Assembly (NCBI GenBank): GCA_022843165.1 | Contig: JALHOD010000003.1 | Span: 1-64,000, forward strand | DNA length: 64,000 nt | Direction: 5' to 3' | DNA from: Pseudorhodoplanes sp. | GTDB taxonomy: Bacteria > Pseudomonadota > Alphaproteobacteria > Rhizobiales > Xanthobacteraceae | In this document: in pieces, positions 45,054 through 54,257 of the stretch | How the letters are laid out: each line of letters opens with the position of its first letter | How positions within the stretch are numbered: position 1 is the stretch's first letter | The notes under the pieces: generated by a model | What the model saw: the letters and a program-made list of their open reading frames with translations, nothing else | What the model was told of the DNA's origin: nothing | Database searches by the model: none | Made by a program: the position numbers and the translations under genes

Positions 45054-46841
45054 TCAGGCCTTGGCGCGGGTTGCGAAGGCGCGCCAGCCGCCGAATCCCG
45101 AAATGTCTTCCGCGCCCGACACCGCTTCCGCTTCGACCAGAAATCCCTTCACGCCCCGCCCATCCGCCAGGGCCAGCGTGCCGATCGACAGCGGCCCGGG
45201 AATGGCGGCGACAAACTGGCCAAACCCGGCTGCGGGCAAAGCCCAGATCTCGATCTCGATCGCGGCACCCTGGCCGGCTGCGACACGCAGCAGGCCGGGC
45301 TTGGGCGGCTTCGTTCCGGCCAGCGCAAACAGCTTGTAGTCGGGCGCGGTCGCGGTCTTTTCCAGAAAGCGCCCGCCCAGCGATGTCAGTTCGCCGTTGA
45401 GCGGCATGCCCGAGAGGTGCGCGCCGACCACGGCGACGGCGATTTCGCCTTGCGCGGCTCCCTGCGGAAGCGGAGCGAGCGGCGTCTGGTGGCTGCCGGT
45501 CGCGCCGAGCGTCAGCCCGGTATCGGCATGGAAGACGCGCCCGACGGAAGCGAGCAAGGCATCCTGCCCGCCCGGCGCCAGCAGCGTGATGCCGAAAGGC
45601 CGCTTGTCGGGATGCAGCACCGAAGGAATCGCAAGCCCGCACAGGTCGAGCAGATTGACGAAATTGGTGTAGGTGCCGAGCCGCGAATTCAGCTGCACGG
45701 GATCGGCCATCACCTGCTCGACGGTATAGACCGTCGGCGCCGTCGGCACCGCGAGCACATCAATCCCGGCGAAGGCCCGCTCGGCGACGCGGCGCAATTC
45801 CTCCAGCCGGTAGAAAGAGGTGAAAGCATCGAGCGCGGTCGGGCGCTTGCCGGCTTCTATGATCGCGCGCGTGACCGGATGCAGCGCGTCCGGCCTTGAA
45901 TCGATCAGCTTGCGCGCGGCCGCGTAGCGTTCCGCCACCCATGGCCCTTCATAGAGCAGCCGCGCGGCTTCGTGGAACGGCTCGATGTCGAGATCGATCA
46001 GCGTCGCGCCCAGCCGCGCCAGCCGTCGCAACGCCGCCTCGTAATCCGCCGCCGTCTTGTCGTCGCCGAAAAACATACGCGAACCGGGATGCGGAACGCC
46101 GACGCGCAGATGCGGCGGCATCGCCGATATTTTTCCCGCCAAGCGCGCCCGCGAATAGGCATCGAGCGGATCGCGGCCCGCCATGACATCGAGCGCCGCC
46201 CAGGCGTCGTCCACCGTCAGCGCGAACACCGACACGCAATCCAGCGTGCGGCAGGCCGGCACCACGCCGTGGGTCGAGACCAGGCCGAGGCTCGGCTTCA
46301 GTCCGACGATGTTGTTGAGCATCGCCGGCACGCGGCCGGAGCCTGCCGTGTCGGTGCCGAGCGACAGCGGCACAAGACCCGCGCCGACCGCAACCGCCGA
46401 ACCCGAACTCGAACCGCCGGGAATGTAATCGGCGCGCAACGCATTGCGCGGTACCGGATAAGGCGTGCGCGTGCCGACAAGTCCGGTGGCGAACTGATCG
46501 AGGTTGGTCTTGCCGATCACGATCGCGCCGGCCGCGCGCAGCCGCGCAACGGCGGTCGCATCCTTCTCCGGCAGGTAGGAAAAATCCGGACAGGCCGCCG
46601 TGGTCGGCAGGCCTTTCACGTCGATATTGTCTTTCACCGCGACCGGCACGCCATGGAGCGGCAGACCGGAATCGCTCAGCGCGCGTGCCTCGGCCAGCGC
46701 ATCGGCCTCATCGCGCAGGGTGATGAAAATGCCGGGATCGCCGTGCGCGCGGATACGCTCGTAACAGCGGCGGAGTGTCTGTTCGGGGGTCGACACGCGG
46801 CCGCGATGCGCCGCAAGTATCTCTGCAACTGTTTCCGACAA
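45054..46841 (-). CDS. atzF: allophanate hydrolase
   Basis: 595 residues. The amidase-signature domain (~1-440) has the Ser-cisSer-Lys triad in 'VAVKDNIDVKGLPT' and 'PGGSSSGSAVAVGAGLVPLSLGTDTAGSGRVPA'. The C-terminal ~150 residues form the allophanate hydrolase-specific domain ('VVGAHLSGMPLNGELTSLGGRFLEKTATAPDYKLFALAG'). It hydrolyses allophanate to ammonium and CO2, the second step of urea carboxylase-dependent urea use or s-triazine breakdown. No urea carboxylase gene lies in this window. The NitT/TauT-type ABC operon is immediately downstream on the same strand. Confidence 0.93.
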   Translation of the reverse strand: MSETVAEILAAHRGRVSTPEQTLRRCYERIRAHGDPGIFITLRDEADALAEARALSDSGLPLHGVPVAVKDNIDVKGLPTTAACPDFSYLPEKDATAVARLRAAGAIVIGKTNLDQFATGLVGTRTPYPVPRNALRADYIPGGSSSGSAVAVGAGLVPLSLGTDTAGSGRVPAMLNNIVGLKPSLGLVSTHGVVPACRTLDCVSVFALTVDDAWAALDVMAGRDPLDAYSRARLAGKISAMPPHLRVGVPHPGSRMFFGDDKTAADYEAALRRLARLGATLIDLDIEPFHEAARLLYEGPWVAERYAAARKLIDSRPDALHPVTRAIIEAGKRPTALDAFTSFYRLEELRRVAERAFAGIDVLAVPTAPTVYTVEQVMADPVQLNSRLGTYTNFVNLLDLCGLAIPSVLHPDKRPFGITLLAPGGQDALLASVGRVFHADTGLTLGATGSHQTPLAPLPQGAAQGEIAVAVVGAHLSGMPLNGELTSLGGRFLEKTATAPDYKLFALAGTKPPKPGLLRVAAGQGAAIEIEIWALPAAGFGQFVAAIPGPLSIGTLALADGRGVKGFLVEAEAVSGAEDISGFGGWRAFATRAKA

Positions 46842-46985
46842 TCAAAAACTCCGCACCAGACGGGCGCACCCGGAAAATCATCTATCTCAAAAACAGGCAC
46901 CGGGAGCAATGCAGTCCAATGCAAAAAGGCCGATACGCACCGGCGATCGCGAACTGCCGGGCGATTATCGCACCTGATCGCCAAT

Positions 46986-47978
46986 CTACTGGCAGAGAAG
47001 TCCGTCGGACTTTACCGGACTGCCCGCCTTTAAGCCGGGGACATCCTCAAGCCGCTCGAACGGGATCGCCGGCTTTGGCGCCTCGTACTTGACTTCACGG
47101 TTCACCGGAATCTTTTCATATGGCAGTTCAATGATGCCGACCGCCTTGACCCAATCGTCAAACCGCCGCCATTGCACATCCTTGCTTTCCAGCGCCTTTT
47201 CGTAAGTGCGCCACCATTTCGCTTTGGTACCGCCAAGATAGGCATGGGAGACGAGGATCATGTCGGAGGGCCGTCGTGCGAGGACTTTCTGTACGACATT
47301 AGCAAAGTCGTCGTCCGTTGAGCCCCGAGCCCACAGACTATAGTCGCAAAGCGATCCCGTGCCCATTTCTCCGAACGGAACATTGGAGACGGAAATGATC
47401 TTGGCCTTGTACTCCTTCGGCGCGTAGATGATCGCCCGCTCGCCAGCCGTGCCACGCGCGAGCACATACTCTACGCCAAGCGCATCGGCCGCCCGCAAAG
47501 TATTTTCGTCATAGGCGAAGTATTTGCTGCCGAACACCCGCATGGACGTGACCACCGTGGTCTTTTCGATGGCCTGTTTCACCTCGCGCATGCGCGCGAA
47601 CTGCTCCTCGTAGGGAACATCCCAGAACGCCTTATCTGCATAAAGACCGGCGATGGGGTAGCCCTTGAGTGAAAGACGTATGAAATCTCTCGGATATTCG
47701 GCAATGACATTGTGTTGTGCCTGAACCAGCGCAGTCAGTCCGCGACGATCCAATTGCCGTTCCCAATGCCAGACGCCCTCGATCTTCTCAAACTCGATGA
47801 GCATGATCAGGCCATTGGTCTGCCGATCCGTCCTGGGCGCCTGCGCGAGGGAATATTGCGCACCACCCGCCAGCAGGATCATGCCGGCCGACATGACGGC
47901 CGCAATTCGCTTGAGGTTGCGGTTCCGCCAGAACGGAAAACCGAAGCTGGGCCTATTCAGCGGGGCCATCGCGAGCAT
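46986..47978 (-). CDS. exported protein with distant polysaccharide-deacetylase resemblance
   Basis: 330 residues with an N-terminal membrane span (RIAAVMSAGMILLAGGAQYSLAQA) preceded by a 25-residue tail. The centre has a NodB-like stretch ('RVFGSKYFAYDENTLRAADALGVEYVLARGTAG') and 'DMILVSHAYLGGTKAKWW', like motifs 3 and 5 of polysaccharide deacetylases. The metal-binding TFDD motif 1 and the HxxxH motif 2 are not visible, so it may be non-catalytic. GGAGG before ATG 47978 supports this start over an upstream TTG. Function unknown. Confidence 0.6.
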   Translation of the reverse strand: MLAMAPLNRPSFGFPFWRNRNLKRIAAVMSAGMILLAGGAQYSLAQAPRTDRQTNGLIMLIEFEKIEGVWHWERQLDRRGLTALVQAQHNVIAEYPRDFIRLSLKGYPIAGLYADKAFWDVPYEEQFARMREVKQAIEKTTVVTSMRVFGSKYFAYDENTLRAADALGVEYVLARGTAGERAIIYAPKEYKAKIISVSNVPFGEMGTGSLCDYSLWARGSTDDDFANVVQKVLARRPSDMILVSHAYLGGTKAKWWRTYEKALESKDVQWRRFDDWVKAVGIIELPYEKIPVNREVKYEAPKPAIPFERLEDVPGLKAGSPVKSDGLLCQ

Positions 47979-48219
47979 GATCGCCTCCGGATCATTCCTG
48001 ACTGACAAAAGTCAGATACATCAAGACGAGATAGACGACCGGTATGACGACGAGCACACCGAACTCGACGACTGTTGGCGAAGATATTTTAAAAAAATAT
48101 CATCCTGACCACGAAGCGTCTTGATTCACATCAAGCCCTCTGAGCCCGAATCCAAACAGAAATGCATGAAATTTGCGGCGAAACGGTCCGGCTTTGCGCA
48201 GACGGAGCGCCGAGGATAA

Positions 48220-48459
48220 ATGACCATGGCAATTTGGCGCTTGAAAACAACGTGGATCGAAGACGGCGCTGATGCCAGCGAGGAATGGGAGGTGAATGCC
48301 GAAACCGCATACGATGCGGTGAAGGAGATCATGACACGTCTCCGCTTCAGTCCTCATCACGTTGAAGCAAAACGGCTTGCAGCAGATGCGACGGAAACGA
48401 ACGCCGCAACCGGCCTCCTGCCCGGTCAAGCGCGGCGCGTGATACGCACGAAGGAATAA
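48220..48459 (+). CDS. small hypothetical protein
   Basis: 79 residues: 'MAIWRLKTTWIEDGADASEEWEVNAETAYDAVKEIMTRLRFSPHHVEAKRLAADATE...'. GAGGATAA sits just before the ATG at 48220; a second ATG is two codons later. It has no membrane span or known motif. It is probably real because of its ribosome site and normal amino-acid composition. No neighbour suggests a role. Confidence 0.6.
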   Translation: MTMAIWRLKTTWIEDGADASEEWEVNAETAYDAVKEIMTRLRFSPHHVEAKRLAADATETNAATGLLPGQARRVIRTKE

Positions 48460-48729
48460 GATTTGCCGGATTCTGATCTGTGATCCCGCCGCTGCCATCC
48501 ATTCGGCGGTCGAAGAGCACCGGGTCGGTGGCGCGCATGGATCGGCCCCCCGTATGATGCGAATTGTCAGGTTAGCTCCCTAGCCTCCCTGCGACAATCT
48601 TGCGGTGCCTCCTGTCCCATCAAAACTCCATCGACGGAGACGCGCCCGGCTCGCGTTCCTTCGCCTGAAAACAGTCGGCGAGCCGCAAGCTACGCCCAAA
48701 TGTGCGCCATTAGGCGCTTGCTCAAAATG

Positions 48730-49512
48730 CTATTGGTGAGCCTGTTTCAGAACCTCCTGAAGTCTTTCCATGCTGGCCTGGCTGACGGTGATCAGTCCGC
48801 GGCGCGGACGATCAAGGTCGAGGATGATCACAAAAACAATAATGACCAAGCCTGCCAGAATCGCGTCCGATATAAAATTCCGCCGCCCAGCAAGTCCGCG
48901 TCCATACCCGACAAGTCCAATTGTCACAACAGCCACGATCAGCACGAGATAAATCACGGCATCAGGCAGACGGTTCTCTAATGCTTTTATGCGCTTTGCG
49001 TGGAGATCGATCGTGTTGTTGAGGGATTGCACAAACAGCCCCGTCGGCACGGAGCGTGGATCCTGCTCCGACAAGACGATCGCGACCATCCACAACCGTT
49101 CCTGCAAGTTCGCGATTTTGGCATTCACCGCTTCGAGGCGGGCAGAATCAATGCCTGCGGCGTAGAAGGCAAGCTGCTCATCCACGTATGTACGCAGCAG
49201 TCCTACAACTTCCGTCCGCTGTGGCTCCGCCATAAGACGTGCACGCAGGTATGTCGTTCCAATGGCATTTGACTCCTCGATGACTAACTCCTTGCGCGCA
49301 TCGAAGCGCGCTACTGCGATCGAGAAAGTGAAGGCGACAATCAAAGCGAGGAGACCGAGCAAGGCAACCTGCAGCGCAGCGAAGTGAGCCTTGGTGGGTT
49401 CATCGGCATCTGGTTGATGCCGGAGCCCAAGCCTGAAACCGAGCTCGGTAGCGACCAAGACCACGACTAGAGCTGCCAAGCTCAGCAACAGCTCATCAGT
49501 TCGATAGATCAT
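48730..49512 (-). CDS. DUF4239-like membrane protein
   Basis: 260 residues with spans at about 5-25, 45-70, 185-205 and 215-235. Between the second and third spans is a soluble helical segment ('SNAIGTTYLRARLMAEPQRTEVVGLLRTYVDEQLAFY'), which is the DUF4239 (bestrophin-like) pattern. It follows the truncated cytochrome gene with its ATG directly abutting that gene's stop. Function unknown; in other genomes such genes are found beside stress genes. Confidence 0.8.
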   Translation of the reverse strand: MIYRTDELLLSLAALVVVLVATELGFRLGLRHQPDADEPTKAHFAALQVALLGLLALIVAFTFSIAVARFDARKELVIEESNAIGTTYLRARLMAEPQRTEVVGLLRTYVDEQLAFYAAGIDSARLEAVNAKIANLQERLWMVAIVLSEQDPRSVPTGLFVQSLNNTIDLHAKRIKALENRLPDAVIYLVLIVAVVTIGLVGYGRGLAGRRNFISDAILAGLVIIVFVIILDLDRPRRGLITVSQASMERLQEVLKQAHQ

Positions 49513-49848
49513 TCAAGCATCCCCGGGGCGCATCAGGCAAAACTGGGGCAGCAGAAGAGGAAACTGGCGGAGGGAGATGCCGCGTAGATGGCCGAGCGTT
49601 TCCGATGGCGAATAGGCAAAGCTGGTGAGGCGACTGTACTCCGAGCCGAACGCGGCCCAGACGAAGCGGAAAACGAGCAGACCGATGATCGCGTAGCCAG
49701 CCGAGCGATGGGCACCGAGCCACCACTGCGGCAAGACGAAACCCGTCACGAATGCGGCAGTAGTAGCGGCAACCAGAAGCCAGTGGAAAATACGTGTGGG
49801 GATATCCCACACCAACACCTGCCGATAGCGAAGGTCCGCCTCTGTCAT
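49513..49848 (-). pseudogene. truncated cytochrome b561-type protein
   Basis: 111 residues from ATG 49848. The N-terminal half is a good b-type cytochrome: 'RQVLVWDIPTRIFHWLLVAATTAAFVTGFV' (first haem His), 'WLGAHRSAGYAIIGLLVFRFVWAAFGSEYSRLTSF'. After 'LGHLRGISLRQ' the sequence departs from the family and stops, lacking the third and fourth spans and the second pair of haem ligands (usual length ~180-200). It is therefore a remnant, cut at the junction with the DUF4239 gene. Confidence 0.75.
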
Positions 49849-49930
49849 TGTTGCGAATCGATTGCAGATTGTTGTGCGCAGGTCTTTACAATTTAAAACG
49901 TAGCACGGGGGCGCCTCCAATTCATATCCA

Positions 49931-50065
49931 CTACTCGCGGATAATTGTAGACCTGCTTTCCGCCGGCAGGTTGAGCCGTACGTTGAGACCGACCGTGATC
50001 CAGTTGGAGTTCTCGCCGGTGATGTTGCGTCGGCCGTGGATCACTGCAGGCGTGAGTATACGGGA
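49931..50065 (-). pseudogene. 3' remnant of an outer-membrane beta-barrel protein gene
   Basis: The minus strand reads VIHGRRNITGENSNWITVGL then NVRLNLPAES and a stop at 49931-49933. Alternating hydrophobic residues and a terminal beta-strand are typical of the C-terminus of porin-like or phenol-degradation outer-membrane proteins. No start or upstream part exists: the frame is bounded by the stop codon of the P-type ATPase at 50066-50068. It is a gene end left after deletion. Confidence 0.55.
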
Positions 50066-52645
50066 TCAAGACTGTAATCGTGTACGCCATAAGGGCTTCA
50101 AGAGCTCGAGGGAAACAAGCACAAGAACGCCAGCACCAAGCGTCAAGGCGAGATCGTCAAGGTGCAGAGGCCCGAAACGAAAGAGGCCGCTCGCGAACGG
50201 CCATAGAAGCGTTAGTCCCAACATCGTTGTGACGGCCAAGAGGACCCAGATGAGTGCCGGGTTCGGCCGTCGGAGGGCCGTGAGCAGCGATGCGCTGAAC
50301 GAGCGGTTGACAAAGATCAGGCTGACAATCGTCAGGATCAGCGAAAAGAAAGCCAGCGCTCGAACTTCCTCTTCCGGCATACCCCTTCTCAACGCTACGA
50401 CGAAGATGATGGCAACGAGCGCAAATGCGAGTACCCCCTGCAGCAGACTCCAGCCGATCAACGACGCTGAGAATAGCGGTTCATCCGGGGCTCGCGGGGA
50501 TCGGCGCATCACGTCGTCCTCCTCCGTCTCGGCCTCGAAGACGAGCGAACAAACCGGATCGATTACCATCTCCAAGAATGCGATGTGCATCGGTCCGAAT
50601 AAGATAGGCAAGCCAAACAAAAGCGGCAGCAGCGCCAGGCCTGCGATCGGTACGTGCACGGCGAATATGAAGCCCATCGCCTTGCGGAGGTTGTCATAGA
50701 TTCGGCGGCCGAGCCGGACGGACTTGACGATTGAGCCGAAGTCGTCGTCGAGCAGTACGATGGAGGATGCCTCGCGCGCCACATCCGTCCCGCGTCCGCC
50801 CATGGCAATACCGATGTGCGCGGCCTTGAGCGAGGGCGCATCGTTGACGCCGTCCCCAGTCATGGCGACGATCTCACCGTTCGTCTTAAGCGCGTTGACA
50901 ATACGAAGCTTCTGCTCAGGCATGATCCGCGCGAAGACAGTCGCTGTTCGCACGCGTCGGGCCAATTCCGGCTCGCTCAGTTTTTCGAGCTCTTCGCCCG
51001 TCACGAGGTCTTCGGCATCCAAGCCCGCCTGACGGGCGATTGCCCTGGCGGTCGCGGGGTAGTCACCCGTAATCATGACCACTTTGATGCCGGCAGACCG
51101 GCAGTCGCTCACCGCATCGGGCACGCTCGCCCGCAATGGATCGGCAAGGCCGACCAAGCCCAAGAGCTCAAACGCGAAATCGTGTTGCGATTCGGGCCAT
51201 GTCTGCCCCACGAAGGCGGCGCGGGCGACGCCCAACACACGCAGGCCTTCGGCGGCCATGGCGTCCACGGACTGCATCAGCGTGGCGAGATCCGCGGCGC
51301 CAAGATGGCAAAGATCAGCGATGGCCTCCGGTGCACCCTTGGCCGCGATAACAAACTCTTGTCGGTTGTCGGCTGCCTGCCACACGTGCGCCATGGCGAG
51401 AAGATCTGGGCGAAGCCCATAGGCGTGCATGAGCGCCCATTCTGGGCCGTGCAGATGTTCGGTCTCTGTCAATTGCTCACGACCGAGATCATGGAACGCC
51501 TTTTCCATGGGATCGAAAGGGTCTCGCGCGCTGGCGAGAAGGCCGAATTCGACCAAGTCATGGAACTTTTCCGGCATCTTCGCGCCGGACACGTCGCGGG
51601 GACGGACGGTCTCGGTACCCTTGAGCCGCAGTTCGACAATCGACATTCGATTCTCGGTGAGAGTGCCAGTTTTGTCGGTACACAGCACTGTCGCGGAGCC
51701 AAGGGCCTCGATGGCTGCAGCGCGCCGGGTCAGCACACGCGCCCGCGAAATTCGCCATGCACCCATTGCCATGAACACAGTCAGCACGACCGGAAATTCT
51801 TCGGGGAGCATCGACATGCCGAGCGCAATCCCGGCGAGCACCGCATCAAGCCATCCACCGCGCAAGGTGCCATACAACAACACCGCCAGAACACTCACAG
51901 CACCGCCGACGATGGCGAACAACCGCACAAGGCGGCGAGTCTGTGCCTGCAGGCGCGGTGGCTCCGTCTCAAGAGTGCTGAGCGACTGACCTATCTTGCC
52001 GATTTCGCTCAGGGCGCCGATCGCGATCACCTCCCCGATTCCTGTCCCGCGCACAACCAGTGACCCAGAAAACACATAAGGTAGGTCGTCGCCTCCAGGC
52101 CGATACGCTGTAGACGGAGCGACATCGCTAGTGGCGGTCTTGCGCACGGGTACGGACTCGCCCGTCAGTAGAGATTCATCGGTTTGGAGGTCGTGACCTT
52201 GAATGAGTACTGCGTCGGCCGGGACCCGGTCGCCCTCCACAAGCACGACGAAATCGCCACGCACCACTTCCCGACCGGCGATCCGTTTGCGCTCACCATC
52301 GCGAATGACAAGGGCACGAGGACTGGTGAGGTCACGAAGGGCCTCAAGGACTCGCTCGGTGCGGGTTTCTTGCACCACGGTGATCAGGACTGACATTGTT
52401 GCGAAGGCGAGCAGGATGAGTGCTTCCTTCAGATCACCGAGAGCCAGATAAATCGCGCCGCCGCCAAGTAGCAGCGCCAGCATCGGCTCTCGCACGACCT
52501 CGAGGATGATGCGCAGTGGCGTGCGTCGATCTGGACGCGGTAGCTCGTTGTATCCCTCAGCCTTCAGCCTGACTTGAGCATCCGCCTCGCTGAGACCACG
52601 GAGCGACGCAGAAGATAAGGGATCATTCAAAGAGCCGCTTACCAT
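50066..52645 (-). CDS. type II P-type cation-transporting ATPase
   Basis: 859 residues. The actuator 'LTGES', the phosphorylation motif 'DKTGTLTENRM', the nucleotide domain, the hinge 'MTGDGVNDAPSLK' and about ten membrane spans are present. 'LPEEFPVVLTVFMA' replaces the calcium-pump PEGLP, as in many bacterial pumps. Substrates of this class include Ca2+, Na+ or other cations; none can be assigned. ATG 52645 is preferred to a GTG 16 codons earlier. The ATPase lies 171 bp from tRNA-Ser(CGA), beyond the tRNA's 3' end. Confidence 0.9.
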   Translation of the reverse strand: MVSGSLNDPLSSASLRGLSEADAQVRLKAEGYNELPRPDRRTPLRIILEVVREPMLALLLGGGAIYLALGDLKEALILLAFATMSVLITVVQETRTERVLEALRDLTSPRALVIRDGERKRIAGREVVRGDFVVLVEGDRVPADAVLIQGHDLQTDESLLTGESVPVRKTATSDVAPSTAYRPGGDDLPYVFSGSLVVRGTGIGEVIAIGALSEIGKIGQSLSTLETEPPRLQAQTRRLVRLFAIVGGAVSVLAVLLYGTLRGGWLDAVLAGIALGMSMLPEEFPVVLTVFMAMGAWRISRARVLTRRAAAIEALGSATVLCTDKTGTLTENRMSIVELRLKGTETVRPRDVSGAKMPEKFHDLVEFGLLASARDPFDPMEKAFHDLGREQLTETEHLHGPEWALMHAYGLRPDLLAMAHVWQAADNRQEFVIAAKGAPEAIADLCHLGAADLATLMQSVDAMAAEGLRVLGVARAAFVGQTWPESQHDFAFELLGLVGLADPLRASVPDAVSDCRSAGIKVVMITGDYPATARAIARQAGLDAEDLVTGEELEKLSEPELARRVRTATVFARIMPEQKLRIVNALKTNGEIVAMTGDGVNDAPSLKAAHIGIAMGGRGTDVAREASSIVLLDDDFGSIVKSVRLGRRIYDNLRKAMGFIFAVHVPIAGLALLPLLFGLPILFGPMHIAFLEMVIDPVCSLVFEAETEEDDVMRRSPRAPDEPLFSASLIGWSLLQGVLAFALVAIIFVVALRRGMPEEEVRALAFFSLILTIVSLIFVNRSFSASLLTALRRPNPALIWVLLAVTTMLGLTLLWPFASGLFRFGPLHLDDLALTLGAGVLVLVSLELLKPLWRTRLQS

Positions 52646-52816
52646 CGCTACGTTGCCAGATCGGTGCGGGAAATCGTGACCCCAAAAAGACACCGCACCT
52701 GTGCCATTTTTACCTCGGGTGACGCCTTGCAGTGCGGAGGTTTGTGCGCGAAACTAGTGGTTATTGGCGATTTCAGCGAGCAAAAACCCAGCGGAGAATG
52801 TTGGCCGCGGAAGAAC

Positions 52817-52906
52817 TGGCGGAGAGGGAGGGATTCGAACCCCCGATACGGTTGCCCGTATGCCGCATTTCGAGTGCGGTGCTTTCAACCACTCAGCCAC
52901 CTCTCC
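52817..52906 (-). tRNA. tRNA-Ser (CGA)
   Basis: A 90-nt type II tRNA. The 5' acceptor GGAGAGG pairs with CCTCTCC at the 3' end, and CCA is encoded. The D-loop has TGAGTGG, the anticodon loop is CTCGAAA (anticodon CGA, at 52870-52872 on the plus strand), there is a long variable arm (CATACGGGCAACCGTAT), and the T-loop is GGTTCGAATCC. Confidence 0.95.
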
Positions 52907-52992
52907 AACGGGGCCGAAGCAGGCCTTGCGGCCTGTCAGGAGGGTTACTTATCCAAGCCCCGCCTGCCAGACAAGGCCGCAGATTCAAGCCT

Positions 52993-53979
52993 TCAGAGCC
53001 CGAACAACCTCTCCGCATTCTTGCCGGCGATGCGCTTCGCCTGGTCCTTCGGCAGCGCATTCACGCGCGCTAGGCAGCCGACCATGTCGCCGATATTGTG
53101 CGGATAGTCCGAGCCGTAGAGGACGCGGTCGGGCGAGCCGGCGACCGAAATGCAGAGATCGAGCGCGCGCGGGTCGTACACCACCGTGTCGTACCAGATG
53201 CGCTGCAGATAGCTGGACGGCTTGTCCTTGATGACTTCGGCGCAGCCCGGGATCATCTCCCAGCAGCGGTCGAGGCGGCCGGCGAGATAAGGCAGCGTCG
53301 CGCCGCCATGCGAGGCGATCAGCTTGATGTTCGGATACTTGTCCAGAAAGCCGGAATAGATCATGCGCGTGAAGGCGAGCGTGGTGTCGGCCATGAATCC
53401 GATCGGCGGAATCATGTTGAACTCGTCCATGTGCTGCTCGCGCACGCCTTGCGGCGCGCCGGGATGAACGAGCACGGGCAGTCCGAGCTTGTCGATCTCC
53501 GCCCACACCGGCGCGAATTTCGGGTTGGTGAGATCCTCGCCGTCGATGTTGGCGATCACCATCACGCCGACCGCGCCGAGCTTCACGCAACGCGCCAGCT
53601 CGGCCCTGGCGTCCTCGGCATACTGGAACGGCAGCGAGGCAAACCAGCGGATGCGGTCGGGCTTTGCGCGCTGCTGTTCGGCCATCGAGTCGTTGACCAT
53701 CTGCGCCGCCTTCAGCGCCACCTCGCGCCCGCCCCAATAGGCGTTCGGACAGGTCAGCGAGACGATGGCGAGATCGACCCCGGCCTCGTCCATCTTCCTG
53801 ATGCGCAGCTCGTAGTCCCACATCCCCGGAAACAGGGTCATGAAGGGCGCATCGTAGAGATGCACCGCGTCCTGGCCGGCCGGGGTCTTCTTGAGGGTGT
53901 ATTTGCCCGACCCGTGCGCCCGCAGCAGCTCCAGGTAGTCGAGCGTGAGCATGTGGGTATGGACGTCGATGACGGTCAT
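52993..53979 (-). CDS. amidohydrolase family 2 (ACMSD/decarboxylase-like)
   Basis: 328 residues. The N-terminal metal motif is 'MTVIDVHTHML', the central His motif is 'LVHPGAP', a further His is in 'LIASHGGATLPYLAGRLDR', and the catalytic Asp is in 'LYGSDYPHNIGDM'. This is the ACMSD/gamma-resorcylate-type family that decarboxylates or hydrolyses aromatic acids and related compounds. GAGGGGAGG before ATG 53979 supports the start. It is divergent from rplU. Substrate unknown. Confidence 0.92.
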   Translation of the reverse strand: MTVIDVHTHMLTLDYLELLRAHGSGKYTLKKTPAGQDAVHLYDAPFMTLFPGMWDYELRIRKMDEAGVDLAIVSLTCPNAYWGGREVALKAAQMVNDSMAEQQRAKPDRIRWFASLPFQYAEDARAELARCVKLGAVGVMVIANIDGEDLTNPKFAPVWAEIDKLGLPVLVHPGAPQGVREQHMDEFNMIPPIGFMADTTLAFTRMIYSGFLDKYPNIKLIASHGGATLPYLAGRLDRCWEMIPGCAEVIKDKPSSYLQRIWYDTVVYDPRALDLCISVAGSPDRVLYGSDYPHNIGDMVGCLARVNALPKDQAKRIAGKNAERLFGL

Positions 53980-54257
53980 TGGGCCTCCCCTCTGTGCCCT
54001 CCCTTTGACCGGGAAGGCCTGTTTTTCAGGGCCTTTTTGGCGGCCCCGCGATTTTGCAGGCAGCCTTACCGCAGCCGCAGCCGAAAAAGCACCCATTTCC
54101 TTGACTTGGGAGCCATGCACCGCCATAAACCCGCCAACAGCGGGGCCTTTGGGCCCTTTTCGTGCTTTTCGGCACGGCCGCTGGACACCCAATTGAGACT
54201 GGAAAAAGCCGGTCCGGCTCGTCCGAGCACCGGAGCAACGAACACGAGGAAAGAACG

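Noticed and set aside
46842-52816. Duplicated tRNA-Ser end marking an island boundary
   Set aside because: I looked for a repeat of the T-arm/acceptor sequence on the far side and did not see one.
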